The notes below the pieces were generated by a model. That model was not told the origin of the DNA. It saw nothing but the letters and a program-made list of their open reading frames with translations, and did no database searches. From Trichomonas vaginalis G3 (Eukaryota > Parabasalia > Trichomonadida > Trichomonadidae), in assembly GCF_026262505.1 (NCBI RefSeq), contig NC_067208.1, positions 3,543,962 to 3,607,961 of the forward strand: 64,000 nt of DNA, read 5' to 3'. Shown here piece by piece: positions 1 through 9,580 of this stretch. A program made the translations under genes and the position numbers. Within the stretch, counting starts at the first letter, position 1; every line of letters begins with the position of its first letter.

Positions 1-1360
1 ATTATCGTTTGGTTCAACCTGTTTATATAATCCTTTCATTTCTTCTTTCAAAACATAATACCATGTTTGTTTACCGTCTATTCTTCTATGTTTCCTATCA
101 CATTTATCCTTAATACTCATTTGAAAGTTTTTGTCTTTCATGTCTGATGGTTTGCAGAATAGAGCATTTTCACACGTCATACCTGCACACAATTCATCAT
201 AATGTGTATTTATCCATACATCTAAAGGATTTGATGATAATTCAATTAAATCTTGTTTGGCTTCAGTCATCGGTATGATTCGTACATTAAATGATGAAAG
301 GTCATATTGCATAAAATACGTCAGTAAATTATCATAAAATTCCTTTGTGCATGAATCCATTAAATTCTTGAAGTAATCAAATTGACCCTTGAATTTACCA
401 TTAACTCTTAAAACTACGTATCTTCTGTCTCCAACTTCAATTTTGACAGGGTAGACGTTGTTAGTTACGAAAATGAAGTTTGCAACGTTCTGAGCTGTTC
501 TTCTGGGTTGATTCTTTTCATTAATTCTTATCTCATTATCCGTAATAATTGATTTCAAAGCGTTGAAGTTTGCGAGTCTGTCTTCACCCACATTCTTGAG
601 TTCATTAAGTACAAGAAACATTTTATTTTCAACTACTGAATTGAAATTACCCGTTAGCTCACTTATTTCGGTAATGTTTTTACATGAATAACCAGCGAGA
701 AGTTCAGAAATAATGTCTGTAAATCTGTTTTTACCTGTTCCCTGAAGTCCTTTCAAAATAATTGCTGTTTCATTCTTGATTCCGGGATGTTGAATCATTG
801 ATGCAATCCAGCCGAGAAGGTATTTATACACCTCATCATTATTATCACAAATGGCTTCTTTAATGAAATTCATAAACATCTCAATTTTTGAGTAATCTGG
901 TTTTTCGAGAACGTTGTATTTATAACCTTGAAACGTTGAGAAAACATCTGGGGAATCAGATTTAAAGCAAACACCCTTAACGGTTAATGAAGACAATTGA
1001 TTTAGTAGTACATCCCATGCTGTTATGGTTTTACCTTCTTCTTTAAATAATTTAATCATTTTGAGTGACTCTTTCATGTTTGACTGAAGAACAAATGATA
1101 TTTGATTCATTTTGTCGTGGATATTATAGTCCTTTTGAATGAAATATTTATTTCCACAATCTACAAAACGGATTACACGTGATAAATCCTCAATTACTTC
1201 AGAACTGTTTTTATACTGATGATTTTCAGCCTTGCGTCTAATATCTGTTATCAAAAACGAGTCATCAAGTTTGATATCAAATGTTATTTTTGGCTTACGT
1301 AATAAAGGTAAAACATATTCATCATAATATTCCTTTTGATATAGTTTTAGAATCTTCACA
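1..1360 (-). CDS. D5/SF3-type helicase of a virus-like element, left-arm copy (runs off window)
   Basis: On the minus strand a long frame stays open from about 1360 through position 1, at least 440 codons, and leaves the window. It has a Walker A motif of the form GLQGTGK, a downstream FLVLNEL stretch fitting Walker B, then a conserved VGDRRYVVLRVN block seen in viral superfamily-3 helicases of the D5/DUF5906 kind. Such ATPases unwind DNA during replication of virophages, Polinton-like viruses and related elements. The assignment rests on these motifs only. This copy looks whole as far as it can be seen. Confidence 0.7.
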
Positions 1361-3974
1361 AAACAAATGGAGAAGTCATTAAATGTGCATATCTACTACG
1401 TGCTTTTTCAAAATTACTTTTTGCATTTTCTGTTTAAACTGCAGAAGTTATAAACGTTATCGTATGCTTCATTAATTAAATGATCCGGTAACGAATTAAT
1501 AGCTTGAAACAGTGTGAAAATGTTATTTCTTTTCTAAATTCATGTTTCCACCGTCATTATGTACTTCAAAATCACAGATGCCATCAACTATGCTCTGAGC
1601 TAGTTTATCGTCAATGTTTACATCTTTGTTTTCATTCATGATATCTTTATTTCTTCATTCTTCTGTTCAACTCTTACCTTAATATTCAAATCATTTAATA
1701 ATATCATGTTTCTAGTTAATGTTGAATCATAACTTCCACGAATGAATGAGTATGTATTGATTGTTCTGTTGCATTCTTGCGAACTCTTGAATCAGCCATA
1801 ACCACTAAAGAACGCTTTGAATCATCCATAGAAGTCATGATATCAATATCATAATCATTGCAGGGAATAACATTTAATCATTCTGTTCGAAACTGCATAG
1901 AAGAAATTAGTGTTGCAATAAATGTGAAGACCTCCTGAAGCGGTTTTTAACGATAAATCTTTTATCGAAAGTTTGATAAAATGTCTTTTCTAACTGTTTC
2001 TTTAAGTTCATCATTGTACGATTTATTGATATCAACATCTATAATCGTTAAATTTGATATTTTATTTACTAATAAAGCCATACCAGTTTCGAACAGAATG
2101 ATTAAATGATTCCTGCAATGATTATGATATTGATATCATGACTTCTATGGATGATTCAAAGCGTTCTTTAGTGGTTATGGCTGATTCAAGAGTTCGCAAG
2201 AATGCAACAGAACCAATCAATACATACTCATTCATTCGTGGAAGTTATGATTCAACATTAACTAGAACAGTGAATATATATAAATGATTTGAATATTAAG
2301 GTAAGAGTTGAACAGAAGAATGAAGAAATAAGACTATCATGAATGAAAACAAAGATGTAAACATTGACGATAAACTAGCTCAGAGCATAGTTGATGGCAT
2401 CTGTGATTTTTGAAGTACATAATGACGGTGAAACATGAATTTAGAAAAAGAAATAAATTAATTCACACTGTTTCAAGCTATTAATTCGTTACCGGATCAT
2501 TTAATTAATGAAGCATACGATAACGTTATAACTTCTGCAGTTTAACAGAAAATGCAAAAAGTAATTTTGAAAAAGCACGTAGTAGATATGCACATTTAAT
2601 GACTTCTCCATTTGTTTTAGTGAAGATTCTAAAACTATATCAAAAGGAATATTATGATGAATATGTTTACCTTTATTACGTAAGCCAAAAATAACATTTG
2701 ATATCAAACTTGATGACTCGTTTTTGATAACAGATATTAGACGCAAGGCTGAAAATCATCAGTATAAAAACATTCTGAAGTAATTGAGGATTTATCACGT
2801 GTAATCCGTTTTGTAGATTGTGGAAATAAATATTTCATTCAAAAGGACTATAATATCCACGACAAAATGAATCAAATATCATTGTTCTTCAGTCAAACAT
2901 GAAAGAGTCACTCAAAATGATTAAATTATTTAAAGAAGAAGGTAAAACCATAACAGCAGGGATGTACTACTAAATCAATTGTCTTCATTAACCGTTAAGG
3001 GTGTTTGCTTTAAAATCTGATTCCCCAGATGTTTTCTCAACGTTTCAAGGTTATAAATACAACGTTCTCGAAAAACCAGATTACTCAAAAATTGAGATGT
3101 TTATGAATTTCATTAAAGAAGCCATTTGTGATAATAACGATGAAGTGTATAAATACCTTCTCGGCTGGATTGCATCAATGATTCAACATCCCGGAATCAA
3201 GAATGAAACAGCAATTATTTTGAAAGGACTTCAGGGAACAGGTAAAACAGATTTACAGACATTATTTCTGAACTTCTCGCTGGTTATTCATGTAAAAACA
3301 TTACCGAAATAAGTGAGCTAACGGGTAATTTCAATTCAGTAGTTGAAAATAAAATGTTTCTTGTACTTAATGAACTCAAGAATGTGGGTGAAGACAGACT
3401 CGCAAACTTCAACGCTTTGAAATCAATTATTACGGATAATGAGATAAGAATTAATGAAAAGAATCAACCCAGAAGAACAGCTCAGAACGTTGCAAACTTC
3501 ATTTTCGTAACTAACAACGTCTACCCTGTCAAAATTGAAGTTGGAGACAGAAGATACGTAGTTTTAAGAGTTAATGGTAAATTCAAGGGTCAATTTGATT
3601 ACTTCAAGAATTTAATGGATTCATGCACAAAGGAATTTTATGATAATTTACTGACGTATTTTATGCAATATGACCTTTCATCATTTAATGTACGAATCAT
3701 ACCGATGACTGAAGCCAAACAAGATTTAATTGAATTATCATCAAATCCTTTAGATGTATGGATAAATACACATTATGATGAATTGTGTGCAGGTATGACG
3801 TGTGAAAATGCTCTATTCTGCAAACCATCAGACATGAAAGACAAAAACTTTCAAATGAGTATTAAGGATAAATGTGATAGGAAACATAGAAGAATAGACG
3901 GTAAACAAACATGGTATTATGTTTTGAAAGAAGAAATGAAAGGATTATATAAACAGGTTGAACCAAACGATAAT
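1..3974. repeat. Large inverted repeat carrying two helicase copies
   Basis: Bases 1-1894 are close to the reverse complement of 2089-3974, separated by a spacer of about 195 bp. The match runs to the left edge of the window, so the true arm is longer on that side. The right arm continues into a hairpin pair and a tandem array. Both arms carry the same helicase coding region, pointing away from the centre. This could be a real head-to-head duplication inside a virus-like element or an inverted join made in assembly. The arms differ by small changes, so they are not a simple computational mirror. Confidence 0.9.
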
Positions 3975-4034
3975 GAGGAATCATTTACTGATGATGAAAT
4001 ACCTGTAAATGAGCCGCTAAGCGGCGAGACCTGA
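2330..4034 (+). pseudogene. D5/SF3-type helicase of a virus-like element, right-arm copy
   Basis: This is the mirror copy of the left-arm helicase, with the same Walker A, Walker B and VGDRRYVVLRVN blocks, and is part of the same virus-like element. It is broken, with a few breaks. Its last part (3354-4034) is the longest open stretch and ends inside a hairpin pair at 4013-4040. The two arms are alike enough that the duplication is probably young. No polymerase, capsid or integrase gene of this element is visible in the window, so its family cannot be fixed; a Polinton-like virus or a related helicase-bearing element is likely. Confidence 0.7.
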
Positions 4035-4040
4035 AGGTCT
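4013..4040. terminator. Two tandem hairpins at the end of the helicase gene
   Basis: GCCGCT-A-AGCGGC at 4013-4025 is followed at once by AGACCT-GA-AGGTCT at 4027-4040. The helicase stop codon lies in the second hairpin. Hairpins at transcript ends are known in mimivirus-like viruses, where they mark polyadenylation sites. A similar role here is inferred. Confidence 0.5.
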
Positions 4041-4086
4041 AGCTTTATAAAGTATGATTGGAATTTATTTTTGCATTAATCCTGCT

Positions 4087-4740
4087 GTGTTGTCAAAATG
4101 TCATGTTGTCACACTTTTTCAGAGAAGTTAAATGACCTGGTAGCACATGGTAACATGGTAGCACCTTCAGTTATTCAATAATTAATTCATAACTACCTTC
4201 CTCCTGAACTGTTGTCAAAATGTCATGTTGTCAACATGGTAACATGGTAGCACCTTCAGTTATTCAATAATTAATTCATAACTACCTTCCTCCTGAACTG
4301 TTGTCAAAATGTCATGTTGTCTCATTTTTTCAGAGAAGTTAAATGACCTGGTAGCACATGGTAACATGGTAGCACCTTCAGTTCTTCAATAATTAATTCA
4401 TAACTACCTTCCTCCTGTGTTGTTGTCAAAATGTCATGTTGTCAACATGGTAACATGGTAGCACCTTCAGTTATTCAATAATTAATTCATAACTACCTTC
4501 CTCCTGAACTGTTGTCAAAATGTCATGTTGTCTCATTTTTTCAGAGAAGTTAAATGACCTGGTAGCACATGGTAACATGGTAGCACCTTCAGTTCTTCAA
4601 AAATAATTCATAACTACCTTCCTCCTGAACTGTTGTCAAAATGTCATGTTGTCTCATTTTTTCAGAGAAGTTAAATGACCTGGTAGCACATGGTAACATG
4701 GTAGCACCTTCAGTTCTTCAAAAATAATTAATTATTGAAT
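4087..4740. repeat. Iteron-like tandem array, alternating units of about 122 and 89 bp
   Basis: A 23-bp core starting TGTTGTCAAAATGTCATG recurs at about 4087, 4210, 4299, 4421, 4510 and 4631. Spacings alternate 123, 89, 122, 89 and 121 bp, so the true period is a dimer of about 211 bp. The short unit lacks a block containing TTTTTCAGAGAAGTTAAATGACC. The motif CATGGTAACATGGTAGCACC also recurs. There is no coding potential. Position next to a replicative helicase suggests a replication-initiator or regulatory binding array, by inference only. Confidence 0.8.
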
Positions 4741-4754
4741 AACCTAAAAACCAT

Positions 4755-4782
4755 GAGACTTTGTCTCCGGACTCTTTGAGTC
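4755..4782. terminator. Second pair of tandem hairpins
   Basis: GAGAC-TTT-GTCTC at 4755-4767 and GACTC-TTT-GAGTC at 4770-4782 lie just upstream of the small gene at 4828. They repeat the paired-hairpin layout at 4013-4040 with different stem sequences. They could mark a transcript end on either strand. Confidence 0.45.
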
Positions 4783-4827
4783 ACTTAACGATAAAATAAG
4801 TGATAACAAATTTTTATTTTTATATAA

Positions 4828-4992
4828 ATGAATACCCCACAAGCTCAAAATTTACCACGAATCATAACAAGGGAGGAAATGATAAAAATGATGCAAGAAC
4901 ATGTTAAAAATAACAAACCACTAAAATTGAGAAAATGTGGTTATGCAGTAATGATGGAAAGAGAGATGTTGTCGAAGAGGAATAAAAATTAA
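4828..4992 (+). CDS. Small basic protein of the virus-like element
   Basis: A 54-residue frame with an ATG start, preceded by TTTTTATTTTTATATAA, the AT-rich leader seen before most genes of the virus-like regions here. The product is rich in Lys, Met and Arg, with a likely helix in its middle (EEMIKMMQEH) and a basic tail. I do not recognise it. It lies between the tandem array and the gene at 5096, in the same direction. Reality as a gene rests on the leader and the clean ATG. Confidence 0.4.
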   Translation: MNTPQAQNLPRIITREEMIKMMQEHVKNNKPLKLRKCGYAVMMEREMLSKRNKN

Positions 4993-5095
4993 ATTTGGAT
5001 AGAGTTTAAAAATTCATCTTTATTAAATTCATCTCTTCCAATCAATTTATTTATTCTATTAAATTCTTTTAATTCTAATTTTTATTTAATGATAA

Positions 5096-5491
5096 ATGAA
5101 ACCGATTTTAAAAATAAATGAAACAGAGGAGGAAGAAATAAATGAAAGTGAAAATGTTCAACAAAAAATAAACGTTGTTAAACCAATTACTGAAACAAAA
5201 ATTTTTTCATCTGTTGAAGAATTTAATGACTATTACGCAAAGAATAAAAAATTATTTGAAGAATTGACAACATGTAAATTGAATAAAATGTTTAAAGTTG
5301 AGGACAGAGTCCAAGACCCGGAGGGTCATGGATTCAAAATTTCAAAAATAAAAGGAGTGGTTAGTTTGAAATCTATTCCTCAATCAAGAATCACCTCATT
5401 AATGAAAATTGATGATTTAACAAAAAGAATAGAAGAGATTGAAGAAAGAATGAATCAAATAATTGATTTCATAAATTCAAATAATCATTAG
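5096..5491 (+). CDS. Hypothetical protein with C-terminal coiled coil, virus-like element
   Basis: A 131-residue frame with ATG start, preceded by TTTTTATTTAATGATAA. The N-terminal third is acidic (EEEEINESE). Residues about 105-131 (DDLTKRIEEIEERMNQIIDF) form a short coiled coil, suggesting oligomerisation. A DNA hairpin GACCC-GGA-GGGTC lies inside the gene at about 5316. The gene ends 4 bp before the stop codon of the opposite-strand gene at 5496, so the two converge tightly, as in a compact viral genome. No family recognised. Confidence 0.55.
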   Translation: MKPILKINETEEEEINESENVQQKINVVKPITETKIFSSVEEFNDYYAKNKKLFEELTTCKLNKMFKVEDRVQDPEGHGFKISKIKGVVSLKSIPQSRITSLMKIDDLTKRIEEIEERMNQIIDFINSNNH

Positions 5492-5495
5492 TTTC

Positions 5496-5972
5496 TTAAA
5501 GTTCAATGTTGAACTCATCAAATTCATCTTCATCATCATTACCTTTAGTGAGTTTATTTACTCTTTCAACTTTATCTTTTGATAGTCTTTCGTTTAATTT
5601 TTTCTGAAGTTTTTCGTTACCAAGTTCTAAAATTTTACATGGATGATATTTAAATCCGTTAAATTCTTTTTCCTCAGTTTTAATCATTAATCTACAAAGA
5701 ACTTTAGTGAAAAGGTTTTGTTGTTTAAACCACTTATCCTTAATATTTGTTATAAATTCAATATCCGGAATTAATTCCCAAATTTTTGAATTTTCGATTA
5801 ATTTACCATCAAATGCAAAAGCAATAGGTTTAATATTAAACTTACCTTTATAAAATAAACTTTCTATGCAATCATCAAAATAAACGTCTACTTGTTTAAC
5901 ATGGGTGAGAATTGGTGAAAGTTTATTCATTAATTGATTCACAGTCACGAATTTTGATTCACTCATTTTCAT
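5496..5972 (-). CDS. Hypothetical protein of the virus-like element
   Basis: The frame extends to 5996, but the first ATG is at 5972, right after TTTATTTTTATTTTG, which fits the leader motif of neighbouring genes, so this start is preferred (about 158 residues). The protein is mixed alpha/beta, with a strongly acidic end (DDEDEFDEFNIEL). No membrane segment or known motif is seen. It converges on the gene at 5096 and has the same orientation as the gene at 6034. Function unknown. Confidence 0.55.
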   Translation of the reverse strand: MKMSESKFVTVNQLMNKLSPILTHVKQVDVYFDDCIESLFYKGKFNIKPIAFAFDGKLIENSKIWELIPDIEFITNIKDKWFKQQNLFTKVLCRLMIKTEEKEFNGFKYHPCKILELGNEKLQKKLNERLSKDKVERVNKLTKGNDDEDEFDEFNIEL

Positions 5973-6033
5973 ACAAAATAAAAATAAATTATTCAAAAAT
6001 GTAAGACATGAATTTTTAAAGTTTATTTTTCAT

Positions 6034-6621
6034 TCATGAATGATAATTATATCTGATTTCTTTTACTCTCTCATACATACTAGATTTGAAGAATTCGGAA
6101 CTTTTACCATAATCTCCTAAATGTTTTCTTATCCCCAACGTGTGCCAGTTATTATATGAAACTGAATAAACTTTATCTTTATCTTTACACCTTTCATCAC
6201 TTCCAATATATTTATATCTCAGTTTTGATTTAGCATTTTCATATTCATTAACGTTTAATAATTCACAGTCTTCCTTTTTAAATTGATGTTTAAGATATTC
6301 AGGATTTAATACTCTACGTTTATATGCTCCTAACTTAGTTCTAAAGGTTTTTCTACAAAATTTAGGAATTCCATCCTCTTTAATGTCATCAATGATTTCC
6401 ATTTCATTATTTTCAATTTCTTCTTCTCGTTTATGAGGTCTTTGATTATGACTCCATTGATTCCATGAAATTAAATATTCTTTATCATTATATTTATACC
6501 TCATTAGCTTATTTTGGCTTTCATATTCATTTAATAATTCACAATCTTCATTTTTAAATTGAAGTTTAACCCATTCAGGATTTAAACAATGTTTAATTAA
6601 TCGCGGAATATCTGACATCAT
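6034..6621 (-). CDS. Two-repeat hypothetical protein of the virus-like element
   Basis: 195 residues from an ATG (ATGATG, two possible starts). It contains two copies of one module, at about residues 10-65 and 107-165: NPE(W/Y)xKxQFKxEDCELL, a KLRYKY step and a xSWNQW/xSYNNW end, followed by a basic RPHK or RKHL segment. The aromatic and basic modules suggest nucleic-acid binding, but I know no named family for them. It is the outermost gene of the virus-like region; no terminal repeat was found to its right before host-like DNA begins. Confidence 0.6.
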   Translation of the reverse strand: MMSDIPRLIKHCLNPEWVKLQFKNEDCELLNEYESQNKLMRYKYNDKEYLISWNQWSHNQRPHKREEEIENNEMEIIDDIKEDGIPKFCRKTFRTKLGAYKRRVLNPEYLKHQFKKEDCELLNVNEYENAKSKLRYKYIGSDERCKDKDKVYSVSYNNWHTLGIRKHLGDYGKSSEFFKSSMYERVKEIRYNYHS

Positions 6622-7105
6622 CTATATATAGCTTCTTTTATAAAAGATAAAAAAATAAATTATTTTAAAATTAATGTTAATTTTTTTAATGATTTATAAA
6701 TAAATATATTTTAATGCATCGTCTATATATAGATGAAACAAAAAAAGTCACTAAACCCGCATTCATATACTACTATGCCACATTATTGGACGAAACAACA
6801 AATGTTAAAGAATATACCTTTTCCAGTTCGGCATTAGAATAAAAATAATCATATGCAATAGAATTACCCCTAACAAAAAGTCGGAAAAGTGTTAATTTCC
6901 CTAACAACAAACAACTATCTAACTTCTCACATAATGGAGGAAGGAATCAAAATCATAACAGGTAAATAAATTTGAATAAACAATTCATATCTTGAGAAAC
7001 AAATGCTAAATTACAATATTACATTTGGACATAGATTCATATTGGAATTCATTATTATTATCTTAAACTCAGTCAATGATAAATCGATATAATTTAAGTT
7101 ATTAT
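6622..7105. other. AT-rich intergenic, no gene seen
   Basis: No supported coding frame. It holds a 12-bp palindrome TCTATATATAGA near 6722. A short sequence around 6870-6895 (TAACAAAAAGTCGGAAAAG) is found again, inverted, near 14,940, upstream of the second discoidin-like gene. The right end of the virus-like element must lie in or near here, but no clear border is visible. Confidence 0.5.
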
Positions 7106-7226
7106 TTAAGGGTGCACTTACGCCCCTATGACATAGCCTTCAATTCAGATATTTAAGGTTAATTTTCAATTACGCTTCACGCCAGTTGTCAAAAATCTGA
7201 AGTCGGATGAAGTAAGGCAGCCTTAA
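7106..7226. mobile_element. TTAA-flanked MITE, copy 1
   Basis: 121 bp flanked by TTAA on both sides. Its outer sequence GGGTGCACTTACGCCC is part of an inverted repeat best preserved in copy 2, and the copy lacks coding capacity. Two relatives lie at 28,007 and 35,230. TTAA target sites point to the piggyBac superfamily; a TA-specific mariner MITE is the alternative. This copy's right end has lost part of the inverted repeat. A (TTTA)n run follows at about 7230-7262. Confidence 0.7.
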
Positions 7227-7424
7227 ATGGCGAGTTTTTTATTTATTTATTTATTTATTTTATATTTATTATAGAAAGATATAAATTTTATTAAGCTCAG
7301 AATATTAAAATTCGTATCAGAAAAGCAACAATATTACAAGTAAAGGTCATGATAAAACTCTTTTTCATTAGACAGCTAAGTTAATTTTTTTTTCTACAAA
7401 AAAAGAAAGTGTTCACGAAGCGTT

Positions 7425-8081
7425 TTATTTGACTTGGTTTTTGGATACATGTCCAATGATACTGATATCCTCATCATCATATATTTCTTCGTCTGTGTCG
7501 ATTTCGTTACCTTCACTTAATTTACCAAGAAGTTCAAGTTTGTTGATAGCCATGCATGGACGTTCTTGTGGACATGCTTCATCTTGAATAAGTCGAACAT
7601 ACTTAGCACTATATGTTTCACTGAAATGATACGTTTTCTCTTTGCAAATCTTCATTTCTTCGTCTTTTTCGACTTTATGAACTGTTTTCCATGTTTTATT
7701 ATCATTTGATACTTGGAGAGACCAACTATACATACAACAGAAGCAACAATACTCGTTATCATCATAACAACAACATGTATTGCCGTCATCACAACATCCA
7801 GATTTCAAATAATAACCTTTCAAATTGATAATGCGGTTTTTAATGGTATAGATGATCCATGGATAATCAGTTTGTGTTTTACCAATATTAGAACACCAAT
7901 CATACCTCTTTTCAACTTGATCATAAGTGTATTCTGGTTTTGTAATTTGGATTGAACCATTTATGTATTGGGATGCTGATCCACTAACATATGTTTCAAT
8001 CAAATTTTGTTTATATACATTTTTAAATATAGAATTTGAATCAGTCATCAAATTCTCGCATATGAAACTAAACAATATCAT
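7425..8081 (-). CDS. Discoidin (F5/8 type C)-like protein, copy A
   Basis: 218 residues from an ATG. The central part fits a galactose-binding beta-sandwich of the discoidin family: WIIYTIKNRxINLKGYYLKSG, then YSWSLQVSNDNKTWKTVH, then YHFSETYSAKYVRLIQDE and a closing INKLELLG strand. A cysteine-rich insert (CCDDGNTCCCYDDNEYCCFCC) sits inside the fold between two strands. The tail is acidic. No signal peptide is obvious. Discoidin domains bind carbohydrate or lipid head groups; the ligand here is unknown. A near-identical copy is at 14,114. I am fairly sure of the fold and unsure of the role. Confidence 0.7.
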   Translation of the reverse strand: MILFSFICENLMTDSNSIFKNVYKQNLIETYVSGSASQYINGSIQITKPEYTYDQVEKRYDWCSNIGKTQTDYPWIIYTIKNRIINLKGYYLKSGCCDDGNTCCCYDDNEYCCFCCMYSWSLQVSNDNKTWKTVHKVEKDEEMKICKEKTYHFSETYSAKYVRLIQDEACPQERPCMAINKLELLGKLSEGNEIDTDEEIYDDEDISIIGHVSKNQVK

Positions 8082-8394
8082 TTTGTCACTTTTCGAAATT
8101 TTGTCATCAAATTATATCATCTGAGATTGAAATTTACTTTCAAAAGCATATACATAATACAAAACTATTTGGATTTATGTATTAATTTTAGTGCGAATCG
8201 GGTAAGCACCATTTTTTAGATTCTTCACTAATTAAATTTTCCCATAAGTTTGCATTATTGGCATAATATGAATTAGATATTTTAAAATTAAAATGACGGA
8301 ATCTGATACAAAATATTTTTAAATTTGAATTCACAGTCAAAATTGAGAAAGATTAAGGCTACAACGGATTTTTTTGAATGGAAACTCAAATTAA

Positions 8395-9393
8395 TTGATT
8401 CAATATAAATTAACAAATGCTGGTTATGGAAAAGAAAATGTTACTATTAACCGAAATCAATATGTTTTCGGATATCCTTGTGGAGATTCATATGGCAGAT
8501 GCACTTCATATACTGTAAAATTGTCAACTGGGTTATTTCAAATCGAAGCATGGGGATCAAGTTCTAACCTATGGGGAAGCAATGCAAATATTGGCCAAGG
8601 TGGGTATACATCGGGGATCCTTAGTGTTGGTCAATCGCAAACACTCTATTTATTCGTAGGTTCACGATCGATTTTCAATAATTATTTGTCTTATCCAATT
8701 AATGCCGTATATGGAGGGGCATCATCTGATGTTCGATTATATATCAACGAAAAAGGAGAATGGTTTGATCCTCAATCTCTTCGCTCTCGAATTATGGTTT
8801 CCAGTGGCGGCGGAAGTGCTGAATGGGCCGCATCAATTGGCGGCCACGGTGGAGGTTTAGTTGGTGCATCAGGTGTGAGTGACTGCAGACAAGGAATTAT
8901 TTGTCCTGATATAATTTCAAGTGGTGGAACACAGATATCAGGTGGTATTGCCACAAAAATCGGAAGATTGGGAGGCTCAGATGGACAGTTTGGAATTGTA
9001 TCATTACCTGAAATTTCATCTGATCATGGTGGAATTGGAGGAAATGGATATTGGAGCGGAGCCACTCTCAATTTTACAGGAGTTGGAGGAGGAGGAAGTT
9101 CATTCGTATCAGGATTTCCGAATTGTATAGCATTAAATAGTTCTGAAAATGAAAATCCAAGTGAAACGAATTCTTCAGTACATTATTCTGGGATCTCTTT
9201 TATGAGCCCATCAATGCAACAAGGAAACACAACAATGCCTCTGTATTACAAACGAAACTCAATCGGAATTGGAAACAGATCTCGTGGCGCCATCAGAATT
9301 ACGATTCTCAATTATATTCCTTCATGTAAAAATTCATTCTATTCTTTTAAAACCTCTAATATGTTTGTCTTTATTTTGATAAACGATATTTGA
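8395..9393 (+). CDS. Glycine-rich surface-type protein (ALK/LTK glycine-rich-like), copy A
   Basis: 332 codons beginning at TTG immediately after an in-frame TAA; there is no usable ATG nearby. The homologous position in the gene fragment ending at 23,579 is ATG, so TTG marks the domain start. Motifs in order: YVFGYPCGDS, QGGYTSGILS, YGGASSDVRLYI, RSRIMVSSGGGSAEW, SIGGHGGG, GGGGSSFVSG and GRGAIRITIL. These fit the glycine-rich domain of ALK-type receptors. The C-terminus is hydrophobic (MFVFILI). A close copy is at 21,556, with a transposon just upstream of it. Either a non-ATG start or a start-less pseudogene. Confidence 0.7.
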   Translation: MIQYKLTNAGYGKENVTINRNQYVFGYPCGDSYGRCTSYTVKLSTGLFQIEAWGSSSNLWGSNANIGQGGYTSGILSVGQSQTLYLFVGSRSIFNNYLSYPINAVYGGASSDVRLYINEKGEWFDPQSLRSRIMVSSGGGSAEWAASIGGHGGGLVGASGVSDCRQGIICPDIISSGGTQISGGIATKIGRLGGSDGQFGIVSLPEISSDHGGIGGNGYWSGATLNFTGVGGGGSSFVSGFPNCIALNSSENENPSETNSSVHYSGISFMSPSMQQGNTTMPLYYKRNSIGIGNRSRGAIRITILNYIPSCKNSFYSFKTSNMFVFILINDI

Positions 9394-9580
9394 ATAGATA
9401 AAGTTTTTATATTATATAAAGGAGAGGTTGCATGATATTGAAAAAAAAAATAATAATTGCAAAGTTTTCTGAGTCTTATTCAGGGGAAATTATGATTTAC
9501 TTTGGAATTTATTAAATTCAGAAACTTTCTATGTCAATTTTTCTGAATGTTTCCAAAATGTATGATCAATTTTTAAATAA

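Noticed and set aside
4087-4740. CRISPR-like array
   Set aside because: Spacers between the cores are themselves repeated, and the organism is a eukaryote.
7713-8124. Plus-strand frames overlapping the discoidin-like gene
   Set aside because: Shadows of the minus-strand gene; the same shadow recurs in copy B only because the DNA is duplicated.
8360-8412. ATGGAAACTCAAATTAAT at 8378 as the true start of the glycine-rich gene
   Set aside because: It is in another frame and stops after six codons; no trichomonad-type intron (GTAYGT...ACTAACACACAG) was found to link it.
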